Shown piece after piece: positions 1 through 6,156 of a DNA stretch of 8,234 nucleotides. A model generated the notes under the pieces. That model worked only from the letters and a program-made list of their open reading frames with translations. It made no database searches and was not told where the DNA came from. A program made the translations under genes and the position numbers. Every line of letters starts with the position of its first letter. The first letter of the stretch is position 1. Location: the NCBI GenBank assembly GCA_964596135.1, contig CAZQTF010000174.1, positions 1 to 8,234 of the forward strand, in the 5' to 3' direction. The DNA comes from JADJNW01 sp964596135 (GTDB lineage Bacteria > Bacteroidota > Bacteroidia > Chitinophagales > Saprospiraceae).

Positions 1-1
1 G

Positions 2-79
2 CTCATGCGCAATGGCGGCTTCAAGCGCGTGTATCATCTGGACGGCGGCTGGAATTCGTGGCTGGAATCGAGTATTTAA
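2..79 (+). CDS. Rhodanese-like protein, 3' end only (partial)
   Basis: The window opens inside a reading frame of 25 codons that ends at TAA. The visible residues contain GFKRVYHLDGGWNSW, which matches the C-terminal end of single-domain rhodaneses, where a 'GF..V..L.GG...W' segment follows the last helix. The catalytic Cys loop lies upstream and is not in the window, so activity cannot be judged. Such domains carry sulfane sulfur on a Cys. Its position next to a persulfide-oxidation block fits that role, but this is inference. The match rests on about 20 residues. It could also be the last domain of a longer multidomain protein. Confidence 0.7.
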   Translation, partial: LMRNGGFKRVYHLDGGWNSWLESSI

Positions 80-82
80 TAT

Positions 83-131
83 TAACCATTTAGCATTGAC
101 CACTAATCATTTGGCACTTAGCATTCATCAG
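83..131. repeat. Degenerate heptanucleotide tandem repeat (TnnnCAy)
   Basis: From 83, six consecutive 7-mers fit the pattern TnnnCAy: TAACCAT, TTAGCAT, TGACCAC, TAATCAT, TTGGCAC, TTAGCAT. A seventh, TCATCAG (125-131), is a near match. TTAGCAT occurs twice, at 90 and 118. The run starts 3 bp after the stop of the preceding partial gene and ends before the regulatory region of the SulP gene. Heptad intergenic repeats of this sort are known from some bacterial genomes. Here the period is clear by eye, but the copies are diverged. No function is evident. Confidence 0.55.
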
Positions 132-158
132 GAATGACCTGTATTAAGTGAAAACAAC

Positions 159-172
159 GTGACAATTATCAC
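159..172. promoter_or_regulatory. Crp/Fnr-like operator upstream of SulP gene (site A)
   Basis: The palindrome is GTGA-CAATTA-TCAC, with perfect 4-bp arms and a 6-bp spacer, which is the Crp-type arrangement (TGTGA-N6-TCACA). Its centre (165.5) lies 29.5 bp before the -7 element at 195, which places it at about -41.5. An extra GTGA half-site at 148-151 sits 11 bp (one helical turn) upstream on the same face. The equivalent geometry recurs at three other promoters in this window. Confidence 0.7.
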
Positions 173-194
173 TGTTTTTCTACTCTGATAGCCG

Positions 195-202
195 TATTTT
201 TG
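195..202 (+). promoter_or_regulatory. Bacteroidetes-type -7 element for SulP gene
   Basis: TATTTTTG matches TAnnTTTG exactly. Transcription would start near 207, giving a leader of about 13 nt to the ATG at 220. No TTG-type -33 box is visible at the expected distance, which fits activation by the palindrome at 159-172. Confidence 0.65.
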
Positions 203-219
203 CAGCAAATTTGACAAAA

Positions 220-1944
220 ATGGACTTAAAGCGGCTGATTCCTATCCTCGAATGGCTTCCAACATATACCAAAGCTCAATTCAAAGGTGACTTGCCCGCA
301 GGCTTAACGGCAGGCATTCTGCTCATACCCCAGAGTATTGCATTTGCGATGATCGCCGGTGTACCAACGATTTATGGGTTGTACGCTTCTACCATCCCCA
401 TGTTTTTGTACGCCATTTTTGGCACCTCGCGGCAGTTGTCGGTCGGTCCGGTTTCGATTGTATCGCTGCTAACATTTACGGGCGTATCGATGATGGCAAC
501 TCCGCAATCAACAGAGTACGTATCGCTGACCATTTTGCTCGCGCTACTGGTAGGGGTGATTCAATTACTGCTGGGCGCTTTTCGCTTAGGTTTTCTGGTC
601 AATTTTCTCTCCCATCCGGTGGTAAGCGGATTCACCTCGGCTTCGGCAATAATCATTGGCTTGGGTCAGCTGAAGCATTTGCTGGGCATTCAAATTCAAA
701 AAGACGATTCGGTTTATCATATTATTCTGGAATCCATTCAACAAGCTGGTTCGATCAACTGGATCGCGTTTGGAATCGGATTTAGCGGTATTTTACTGAT
801 TATCATTTTAAAACGCATTAATAAAAACATTCCCAGTCCCTTGTTGGCGGTCATTTATGGTATTTTGCTGGTATGGGGATTCGGCTGGGCAGAGCAGGTA
901 AAAATCGTAGGCGAGGTGCCAAGCGGTTTGCCTTCGCTGCTGCTGCCACAGTGGAACCTCGAAAGCATTCGCGCGCTGCTGCCGGTGGCGTTAGCCATTT
1001 CAATTGTGAGTTTTACCGAAAGCATTGCTGTAGCCAAAGCCATGCAGGCAAGACATAAGGACTATCAGGTACGCGCCAATCAGGAGCTGATCGCGCTGGG
1101 CGTGACCAATATCGGCGGCAGTTTTTTCCAGTCATTCCCAACCACGGGCGGCTTTTCCCGCACAGCAGTGAACGACCAGGCAGGGGCCAAAACGCAGATG
1201 GCTTCGATCATTACCGCTTCTTTGATTGTGATCACTTTGCTTTTTCTGACGCCACTGTTTTATTATCTACCCAAATCTATCGTTGCCTCGGTGATTATGG
1301 TAGCTGTGTATGGCTTGATTGATTACAAAGAAGCAATTCACCTTTGGCATACCGACCGCGCCGATTTTGCCATGCTGATGGCGACGTTCCTCGGTACATT
1401 ATTTGTAGGGGTGGAAGAAGGCATTGCGGTAGGGGTCATTCTTTCGCTGGCAATGGTCATTTATCGTACCACCCGCCCGCATTATGCTGTGTTGGGGCGC
1501 ATTCCGAATACCAGCATTTATAAAAACATAGACCGTTTTTCAGATCTGGAAAAGCGCGAAGATTTGCTTATCGTGCGGTTCGATGCGCAATTGTATTTCG
1601 CCAACATCAGCTTTTTCAAAGAAATGATAGATGAATTGGCAACAAAGCAGGGCAAAAATTTAAAAGCAATTATCATCAACGCAGAAAGCATAAACAGAGT
1701 GGATAGCAGCGCCCTGCACTTGCTCGAAGACCTGTTGCGAGAATACAGAAGCAGGGGGATAGAAATGCTGTTTACCAATGTGATTGGACCAGTACGCGAC
1801 GCCTTCAGCCGTTCGCATCTGATCGAAAAAATCGGCAAACAAAACTTTTTTATGAATATAGCGGATGCTGTAGAATATTTTGATTCAAAAGCCAATAAAG
1901 AAGTTTTTGCGGAATATATTCATCAAACCAATGTTCATAAATAA
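220..1944 (+). CDS. SulP-family inorganic anion transporter with C-terminal STAS domain
   Basis: This is a membrane transporter of 574 residues, the usual length for SulP (SLC26-like) proteins. The N-terminal half opens with LPAGLTAGILLIPQSIAFAM followed by GLYAS, the classic SulP entry motif. About ten or more hydrophobic segments follow to roughly residue 415. The conserved GSFFQSFPTTGGFSRTAVN block lies near residues 300-318. The last ~130 residues form a STAS domain (VRFDAQLYFAN, then INRVDSSALHLLEDL) that faces the cytoplasm and modulates transport. I chose the ATG at 220 rather than the in-frame TTG at 211, because the -7 element at 195-202 would put the transcription start almost on the TTG. 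SulP proteins carry sulfate, bicarbonate, dicarboxylates or other anions, and substrate cannot be read from sequence. Next to persulfide-oxidation genes under the same apparent operator, movement of sulfate, sulfite or thiosulfate is a reasonable inference. No clear terminator follows. Confidence 0.95.
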   Translation: MDLKRLIPILEWLPTYTKAQFKGDLPAGLTAGILLIPQSIAFAMIAGVPTIYGLYASTIPMFLYAIFGTSRQLSVGPVSIVSLLTFTGVSMMATPQSTEYVSLTILLALLVGVIQLLLGAFRLGFLVNFLSHPVVSGFTSASAIIIGLGQLKHLLGIQIQKDDSVYHIILESIQQAGSINWIAFGIGFSGILLIIILKRINKNIPSPLLAVIYGILLVWGFGWAEQVKIVGEVPSGLPSLLLPQWNLESIRALLPVALAISIVSFTESIAVAKAMQARHKDYQVRANQELIALGVTNIGGSFFQSFPTTGGFSRTAVNDQAGAKTQMASIITASLIVITLLFLTPLFYYLPKSIVASVIMVAVYGLIDYKEAIHLWHTDRADFAMLMATFLGTLFVGVEEGIAVGVILSLAMVIYRTTRPHYAVLGRIPNTSIYKNIDRFSDLEKREDLLIVRFDAQLYFANISFFKEMIDELATKQGKNLKAIIINAESINRVDSSALHLLEDLLREYRSRGIEMLFTNVIGPVRDAFSRSHLIEKIGKQNFFMNIADAVEYFDSKANKEVFAEYIHQTNVHK

Positions 1945-2077
1945 TTGAAATGAAGGCAATTGGTCATTGATATAATTTATTATACTCGTCTATAAAAATT
2001 AAAGACCAGCGATTTGCCATAGATAAAAATCATATACATTTTCGAACGAGTGCTTATCCTTAAATTTTCATCCGATC

Positions 2078-2416
2078 ATGTTGAAATTCAAATACAGGCA
2101 TAAAGCGCCCAAAAAAAAGGTTGAAAAGCTTCCTATGATTCTCCGCGACACTTTGGCGGTGGATCGCACCAGGCTTGCCAATCAGCGCACGCTGTTATCT
2201 TTTTTCCGCACAGGGCTTTCGCTTATCGTCACGGCGCTTGCCATTTTTGAATTCAAACAGGATGACGAGGCTTATCTTTTTTCGGCATGGGCTTTGATCG
2301 CTTTGGGCATTTTTGTGATTATCATCGGCTTCATCAGTTTTTTTGTTACCAAACGCCATATTGCCAATAGCTACACGTCCAACAATCAACACCATGCATT
2401 GCATACCGAGGAGTGA
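2078..2416 (+). CDS. DUF202/YidH-type small inner-membrane protein
   Basis: This is a 112-residue protein with a basic cytoplasmic N-terminus (KYRHKAPKKKVEK). It carries the DUF202 signature around residues 28-45 (AVDRTRLANQRTLLSFFRT), in which the D-R-T-x-L-A-N-x-R-T core is intact. Two hydrophobic segments follow, at about 45-60 and 66-90, before a polar His-containing tail. Length and order match the YidH family of bacterial membrane proteins, whose biochemical role is unknown. It lies 133 bp after the SulP gene with no obvious terminator between. The only promoter-like match before it is imperfect (TAAATTTT at 2061-2068), and there is no GTGA-N6-TCAC site, so cotranscription with SulP is plausible. 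Family assignment is confident; function is not. Confidence 0.85.
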   Translation: MLKFKYRHKAPKKKVEKLPMILRDTLAVDRTRLANQRTLLSFFRTGLSLIVTALAIFEFKQDDEAYLFSAWALIALGIFVIIIGFISFFVTKRHIANSYTSNNQHHALHTEE

Positions 2417-2426
2417 CAAAAGTCAT
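2413..2426. promoter_or_regulatory. Second, upstream Crp/Fnr-like site (site B2)
   Basis: GTGA-CAAAAG-TCAT matches the palindrome at seven of eight arm positions. It is centred 22 bp (two helical turns) upstream of the main site at 2435-2448, and overlaps the stop codon of the DUF202 gene. Its core TGACAAAAGTCATCT agrees at 13 of 15 positions with 6839-6853 upstream of the peroxiredoxin gene. Confidence 0.4.
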
Positions 2427-2434
2427 CTCTTCAT

Positions 2435-2448
2435 GTGACCCGCATCAC
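2435..2448. promoter_or_regulatory. Crp/Fnr-like operator upstream of first dioxygenase fusion (site B)
   Basis: GTGA-CCCGCA-TCAC has perfect arms and extends to TGTGA-N6-TCACT. Its centre (2441.5) lies 29.5 bp before the -7 element at 2471, the same spacing as before the SulP gene. Confidence 0.75.
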
Positions 2449-2470
2449 TTACCATTATCATTGACAGGAC

Positions 2471-2478
2471 TAACTTTG
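2471..2478 (+). promoter_or_regulatory. Bacteroidetes-type -7 element for first dioxygenase fusion
   Basis: TAACTTTG is an exact TAnnTTTG match. Transcription would start near 2483, leaving a leader of about 157 nt before the ATG at 2640. No -33 TTG box is seen. A second, imperfect candidate (TATATTTT, 2575-2582) lies closer to the gene and would give a leader of about 50 nt. Confidence 0.6.
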
Positions 2479-2526
2479 TTGACATAATATCGAAAAATAT
2501 TTCATTATGCATTGCAATGGCAGATG

Positions 2527-2541
2527 CCCTTAAAATAAGGG
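2527..2541 (+). other. Small hairpin in the leader of the first dioxygenase fusion
   Basis: CCCTTA-AAA-TAAGGG forms a perfect 6-bp stem with a 3-nt loop, followed by T-rich sequence (TCTTGTGTTTT). It lies between the -7 element at 2471 and the start codon. It could be a weak terminator for upstream transcription, an attenuator, or chance; the stem is short and half A-T. Confidence 0.3.
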
Positions 2542-2639
2542 TCTTGTGTTTTAAATTAGACAAATAGGTCTTTATATATTTTCTAATGCATTCTGAACCA
2601 AATTTCACCATTCCTAATTTTTTAAAATCCATTTCAACT

Positions 2640-4052
2640 ATGAAAGTAGAGCAAATCTATACAGGATGTCTGGCAGAAGCCGCTTATTACATTGAAAGCA
2701 ACGGCGAGGCAGCTATTATTGACCCACTGCGCGAAACAGAGCCTTACATTGAGCGGGCAAAAACAGATAATGCCAAGATCAAATATGTGCTCGAAACGCA
2801 CTTCCACGCCGACTTTGTATCGGGTCACCTGGATCTGAAGAAAAAAGCAGGTGCTACCATCGTTTTTGGACCAACCGCCCAGCCCAATTATGACGCTTAT
2901 GTAGCCAAAGATGGCGAAGAGCTGAAGCTCGGTAACGTGACGATCAAAGTATTGCATACGCCAGGACATACGATGGAATCTACGACTTACCTGCTCCGCG
3001 ATGAAAACGGCAAAGACTATGCCATCTTCACCGGTGACACCTTGTTCCTCGGCGATGTAGGACGCCCCGACCTGGCAGTAAAAACCGACCTGACTCGCGA
3101 AGACCTTGCTGTCCATTTGTTCGATAGCCTTCGCAACAAGATCATGCCGCTGTCAGATGAGGTGATCGTTTATCCGGGGCACGGCGCTGGCTCGGCTTGT
3201 GGTAAGAAAATGAGCAAGGATACCTGGGGTTATCTCGGTGATCAGAAGAAGTTCAACTACGCGCTGCGTACCGATATGACCAAGGAAGAATTTGTAAAAG
3301 AAGTAACCGAAGGTTTGGTAGAACCGCCGCAATACTTCCCGAAAAATGCGGTAATGAACAAAATGGGCTACGAAAGCTTCGACGAAGTACGCCAACGCGG
3401 CTTGCAAGCATTGAGCGTGCGCGCCTTCAAAGCAGCCTGGGAAGGAGAAAGAGACGCGCTGGTCATTGATGCCCGCCACCAGGATGATTTCTCCAAAGCG
3501 CATATTCCAGGAACGATCTTCATTGGTATCTATGACAACTTTGCTCCGTGGGTAGGCGCATTGATTCCTGATCTGAAAACACCGATCCTACTGGTATGCG
3601 ATCCGGGTACAGAAGAAGAGGTAGTGACGCGTCTGTCGCGGGTAGGATACGACAATCCAATCGGTTATCTCGAAGGCGGTTTTGAAGCTTGGATAAAAGC
3701 CGGTGAAGAAGTAGATAGCATTCCGGAAGTAACGGCTGAAGAATTTGAAGCAATTTACAATAAGCAGAAAATCAACTTGTTGGACGTTCGTCGCGAAAGC
3801 GAGTACAACGCACAGCACATTAAAGGCGCTCAGAATTTTCCGCTGGATTTCATCAATAAGAATATGAGCCAGATAGATCGCGACAAGGAGTACTATCTGC
3901 ACTGTGCCGGTGGCTATCGCTCCATGATCGCTGCTTCCATCCTGAAAGCGCGCGGCTTTGAAAAACTCATTAACATCAAGAGTGGTTTTAAGGCGCTGAG
4001 TGAAACCAAGCTGCCGACAACCGAATATGTAGAACAGATAACAGAGCTATAA
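2640..4052 (+). CDS. Persulfide dioxygenase-rhodanese fusion, CstB-like (copy 1)
   Basis: This 470-residue cytoplasmic protein has three parts. First is an ETHE1-type metallo-beta-lactamase domain (1-~245) with THFHAD (H54, H56, D58), TPGH (H110), TGDTLF (D133) and YPGHGAG (H181). Next is a degenerate rhodanese (~255-355), whose loop reads CDPGTEE: Cys320 is kept but the usual Arg is lost. Last is a complete rhodanese (~365-455) with the active loop HCAGGYRSM (Cys422). The Cys in GSACGK (C187) is also kept in copy 2. Family members use mononuclear iron and O2 to oxidise persulfides to sulfite, and rhodanese domains to make or use thiosulfate. The usual HxHxDH motif has Phe in place of the last His, in both copies. 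I chose the ATG at 2640 over the in-frame ATG at 2586, because copy 2 also begins MKVEQIYTGCLA. A strong terminator follows. Confidence 0.93.
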   Translation: MKVEQIYTGCLAEAAYYIESNGEAAIIDPLRETEPYIERAKTDNAKIKYVLETHFHADFVSGHLDLKKKAGATIVFGPTAQPNYDAYVAKDGEELKLGNVTIKVLHTPGHTMESTTYLLRDENGKDYAIFTGDTLFLGDVGRPDLAVKTDLTREDLAVHLFDSLRNKIMPLSDEVIVYPGHGAGSACGKKMSKDTWGYLGDQKKFNYALRTDMTKEEFVKEVTEGLVEPPQYFPKNAVMNKMGYESFDEVRQRGLQALSVRAFKAAWEGERDALVIDARHQDDFSKAHIPGTIFIGIYDNFAPWVGALIPDLKTPILLVCDPGTEEEVVTRLSRVGYDNPIGYLEGGFEAWIKAGEEVDSIPEVTAEEFEAIYNKQKINLLDVRRESEYNAQHIKGAQNFPLDFINKNMSQIDRDKEYYLHCAGGYRSMIAASILKARGFEKLINIKSGFKALSETKLPTTEYVEQITEL

Positions 4053-4073
4053 ACAAACATGATTTTTGGTGGT

Positions 4074-4111
4074 AAGGGTTGATCTGTTTTTCGGGTCGAC
4101 CCTTTTTTTTT
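4074..4111 (+). terminator. Strong intrinsic terminator after first fusion gene
   Basis: AAGGGTTGATCTG (4074-4086) pairs with CGGGTCGACCCTT (4092-4104) as a 13-bp stem containing three G-T wobbles, around a TTTTT loop. A further run of seven T follows at 4105-4111. It starts 21 bp after the stop codon and should separate the first fusion gene from the downstream operon. Confidence 0.9.
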
Positions 4112-4173
4112 GGCATACCTACCATTTGATACCATTATCACTACAACATCCGGGGCGACCATAGCAATAGAGT

Positions 4174-4187
4174 GTGATTTCTATCAC
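4174..4187. promoter_or_regulatory. Crp/Fnr-like operator upstream of solo rhodanese (site C)
   Basis: GTGA-TTTCTA-TCAC has perfect arms and extends to TGTGA-N6-TCACT. Its centre (4180.5) lies 30.5 bp before the -7 element at 4211, one base more than at the other sites. Confidence 0.75.
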
Positions 4188-4210
4188 TGATGGATGGTGT
4201 AACACTGAGC

Positions 4211-4218
4211 TATTTTTG
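4211..4218 (+). promoter_or_regulatory. Bacteroidetes-type -7 element for rhodanese-dioxygenase operon
   Basis: TATTTTTG is identical to the element before the SulP gene. Transcription would start near 4223, which argues against translation starting at the in-frame ATG 4190 and supports the ATG at 4253. Confidence 0.65.
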
Positions 4219-4252
4219 TGCCATGATTATCAAATTAAAAGCATTCAAAAAA

Positions 4253-4534
4253 ATGAAATTACAGGATATTTTAGCGAAACCAAACGCAATCGTTGTAGAT
4301 GTACGCGAGCCACTCGAGTTTTTCTTTGGGCACGTGAAAGGTTCCAAAAACATTCCTTTGAGCCGCCTTGCCAATCGCATCAGCGAATTCAAGCAAATGG
4401 AAGGTCCTATCGTGCTCGTATGCCGCAGTGGCAATCGCAGCGGGCAAGCATTAAATTTTCTTAAATCCAAAGGTTTTAAAAACGTGTACAACGGCGGTAG
4501 CTGGGGCGATGTAAAACGGCTGCAGCGAGCGTAG
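4253..4534 (+). CDS. Single-domain rhodanese (sulfurtransferase)
   Basis: This is a 93-residue protein consisting of one rhodanese domain, typical of GlpE/PspE-size sulfurtransferases. It has the substrate-fold motif VVDVREPLEFFFGHVKGSKNIPL (residues ~14-36) and an intact active loop CRSGNRS with Cys57. It ends GFKNVYNGGSWGD, the usual C-terminal signature. No signal peptide is present, so it should act in the cytoplasm, carrying sulfane sulfur between donors such as thiosulfate or persulfides and thiol acceptors. In-frame ATGs exist at 4190 and 4223. I prefer 4253 because the -7 element at 4211-4218 puts transcription start near 4223 and the domain begins right at MKLQDIL. It lies 84 bp before the second dioxygenase fusion with no terminator between, so the two are probably cotranscribed. 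Confidence 0.9.
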   Translation: MKLQDILAKPNAIVVDVREPLEFFFGHVKGSKNIPLSRLANRISEFKQMEGPIVLVCRSGNRSGQALNFLKSKGFKNVYNGGSWGDVKRLQRA

Positions 4535-4618
4535 TGGTTTAAAATTAAAAAATACGACGAAATAAAAATTTGCAAAAAAATTGTTTTATAAATTCGTGAC
4601 AATAAAAGATTGAACACC

Positions 4619-6073
4619 ATGAAAGTAGAACAAATCTATACGGGGTGCTTAGCCCAGGGCGCCTACTATGTTGAAAGCGAAGGTGAGGCCGTGATCATTG
4701 ATCCGCTGCGCGAAACCAAGCCTTATCTTGATAAACTCGAAACGGAGGGCGCTAAACTGAAATACATCTTTGAGACACATTTCCACGCTGACTTTGTATC
4801 GGGGCATCTCGATCTGGCAAAGGCAACCGGTGCGACGATTGTTTACGGACCTGGTGCAAAGACCCATTTTGAAAAATACGAAACCAAAGATGGCGAAGAA
4901 TTGAAAGTGGGCAAGCTGACTTTCCGCGTGCTGCACACGCCTGGGCATACGCCGGAAAGCACGACGTTCCTGCTCCTGGATGAAAACGGCAAAGAATATG
5001 CGATTTTTAGCGGAGATACCCTCTTCATCGGTGATGTTGGTCGCCCCGACCTGGCACAAAAAGCAGGTAGCATCACCACCGAAGATTTGGCGGGCTGGCT
5101 TTATGACAGCCTGCGTTATAAGATTATGATTCTCCCCGACGAGGTACTTGTCTATCCGGCACACGGCGCCGGCTCGGCTTGTGGTAAAAACATGAGCAAG
5201 GAAACCTGGGATACACTGGGCAACCAGAAGCGCACCAACTATGCCCTGCGCGCCGATATGAGCCGCGAAGAATTCATCAAAGAAGTGACTGCTGGTTTAA
5301 TGCCTCCGCCACAATACTTTGCGAAAAACGCGATGCTCAATAAAACAGGCTATGAAAACATTGATACCGTGCTGCAAAAAGGCGCGGTACCCCTCAGCCC
5401 GGATGCGCTGCAAGCCATTGTAGAAAGTGAAGATGCATTGGTATTGGATACCCGCCACGAGAGCGTTTTCCATGAAGGTTTTATTCCAAATTCTATTTTT
5501 ATCGGTATTGATGGGAACTTTGCACCCTGGGTGGGCGCCTTGATTCCCGATTTGCAACAGCCGATCGTGCTCGTTTGCGAAGAGGATCGCGCCGAAGAAG
5601 TGGTTACTCGCCTCGCACGCGTGGGCTACGACAATACGCTGGGCTACCTGAAAGGCGGCATCGAAGCATGGCGCGCAGCCGGCAAGGAAGTGGATACGAT
5701 TGAATCAATTTCCGCCGAAGAACTGGCAAAGCGCTACGTTGCCGGCGAAGCCCAGCATATCCTCGATGCGCGTAAGCCAACGGAATTTTTGTCGCAACAT
5801 CTCAACGATGCTGCCAATTTCCCGCTGGATTATATCAATACCAACATGTACAAACTCAATCGCGATGAGACTTATTACCTCCATTGTGCTGGTGGCTATC
5901 GCTCCATGATTATGGCTTCGATTCTCAAAGCCCGTGGTTTTGAAAATGTCATTGACATCAAGGGCGGCTGGAAAGCCATCGAAGTCACCGAAGAATTGCC
6001 TAAAACCGAGTACGTTTGCCCGACCACAATTGCCCAGGAAGTGATTGACGCAGCGGTGGAAGCTGTTATTTAA
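4619..6073 (+). CDS. Persulfide dioxygenase-rhodanese fusion, CstB-like (copy 2)
   Basis: This 484-residue cytoplasmic paralogue of copy 1 has the same layout. The ETHE1-type dioxygenase domain (1-~246) has H54, H56, D58, H110, D133 and H182, plus Cys188 in GSACGK. The central rhodanese (~256-355) has the loop CEEDRAEE, again with Cys320 but without the CxxGxR pattern. The C-terminal rhodanese (~365-455) has an intact HCAGGYRSM loop (Cys423). By my count 44 of the first 60 residues equal copy 1, and the catalytic segments are near identical, so the pair arose by duplication. Copy 2 has a slightly longer C-terminus with an extra Cys467. I chose the ATG at 4619, which aligns exactly with copy 1; the in-frame TTG at 4610 is not needed. 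Expected activity is persulfide oxidation to sulfite coupled to sulfur transfer. It probably shares a transcript with the solo rhodanese upstream. Confidence 0.93.
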   Translation: MKVEQIYTGCLAQGAYYVESEGEAVIIDPLRETKPYLDKLETEGAKLKYIFETHFHADFVSGHLDLAKATGATIVYGPGAKTHFEKYETKDGEELKVGKLTFRVLHTPGHTPESTTFLLLDENGKEYAIFSGDTLFIGDVGRPDLAQKAGSITTEDLAGWLYDSLRYKIMILPDEVLVYPAHGAGSACGKNMSKETWDTLGNQKRTNYALRADMSREEFIKEVTAGLMPPPQYFAKNAMLNKTGYENIDTVLQKGAVPLSPDALQAIVESEDALVLDTRHESVFHEGFIPNSIFIGIDGNFAPWVGALIPDLQQPIVLVCEEDRAEEVVTRLARVGYDNTLGYLKGGIEAWRAAGKEVDTIESISAEELAKRYVAGEAQHILDARKPTEFLSQHLNDAANFPLDYINTNMYKLNRDETYYLHCAGGYRSMIMASILKARGFENVIDIKGGWKAIEVTEELPKTEYVCPTTIAQEVIDAAVEAVI

Positions 6074-6107
6074 CATTTGTTGTGTCTCATTATAATAATA
6101 AAATAAT

Positions 6108-6141
6108 ACCGGCAGGCAGGTAAAATCGCCTGTCGGTTGTT
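6108..6141 (+). terminator. Hairpin after second fusion gene, 16 nt before next start (terminator or leader element)
   Basis: ACCGGCAGGC (6108-6117) pairs with GCCTGTCGGT (6128-6137) as a 10-bp GC-rich stem with one G-T wobble. The loop is 10 nt and a short T-rich tail follows (TGTTCT). The tail is weak, and the next gene starts at 6157 with no promoter motif between. It may therefore be a partial terminator, an mRNA-stability hairpin or a leader control element. Confidence 0.6.
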
Positions 6142-6156
6142 CTAAAATCCAAACCT

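Noticed and set aside
211..219. TTG at 211 as start of the SulP protein
   Set aside because: The -7 element at 195-202 puts the transcription start near 207, and the ATG at 220 is in frame 9 bp later and fits the protein start.
1945..2077. Operator or terminator between SulP and DUF202 genes
   Set aside because: Only an AT-rich stretch and imperfect -7-like words (TACATTTT, TAAATTTT) are visible. There is no palindrome and no convincing hairpin.
2411..2429. Short hairpin over the DUF202 stop codon as a terminator
   Set aside because: The stem is short and has no T-run after it. It is better explained as the upstream palindromic site at 2413-2426.
2634..3116. Long open frames on the minus strand opposite the real genes, here and elsewhere
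   Set aside because: They mirror the codon structure of clear plus-strand genes, match no family I know, and have no promoter or terminator signals of their own.
4127..4143. TTGAT...ATCAC in the gap before the solo rhodanese as an Fnr-type site
   Set aside because: The spacing between arms does not fit either TTGAT-N4-ATCAA or GTGA-N6-TCAC, and it is too far from the -7 element.
4174..4252. Upstream starts (ATG 4190 or 4223) for the solo rhodanese, and a frame starting at 4174
   Set aside because: The palindrome at 4174-4187 and the -7 element at 4211-4218 occupy this stretch. The rhodanese domain begins at 4253, and the frame from 4174 is out of phase with it.
4596..4609. GTGA half-site before the second fusion gene as a fifth operator
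   Set aside because: Only one arm is present (GTGA-CAATAA-AAGA), and it lies 10 bp before the start codon rather than upstream of a -7 element.
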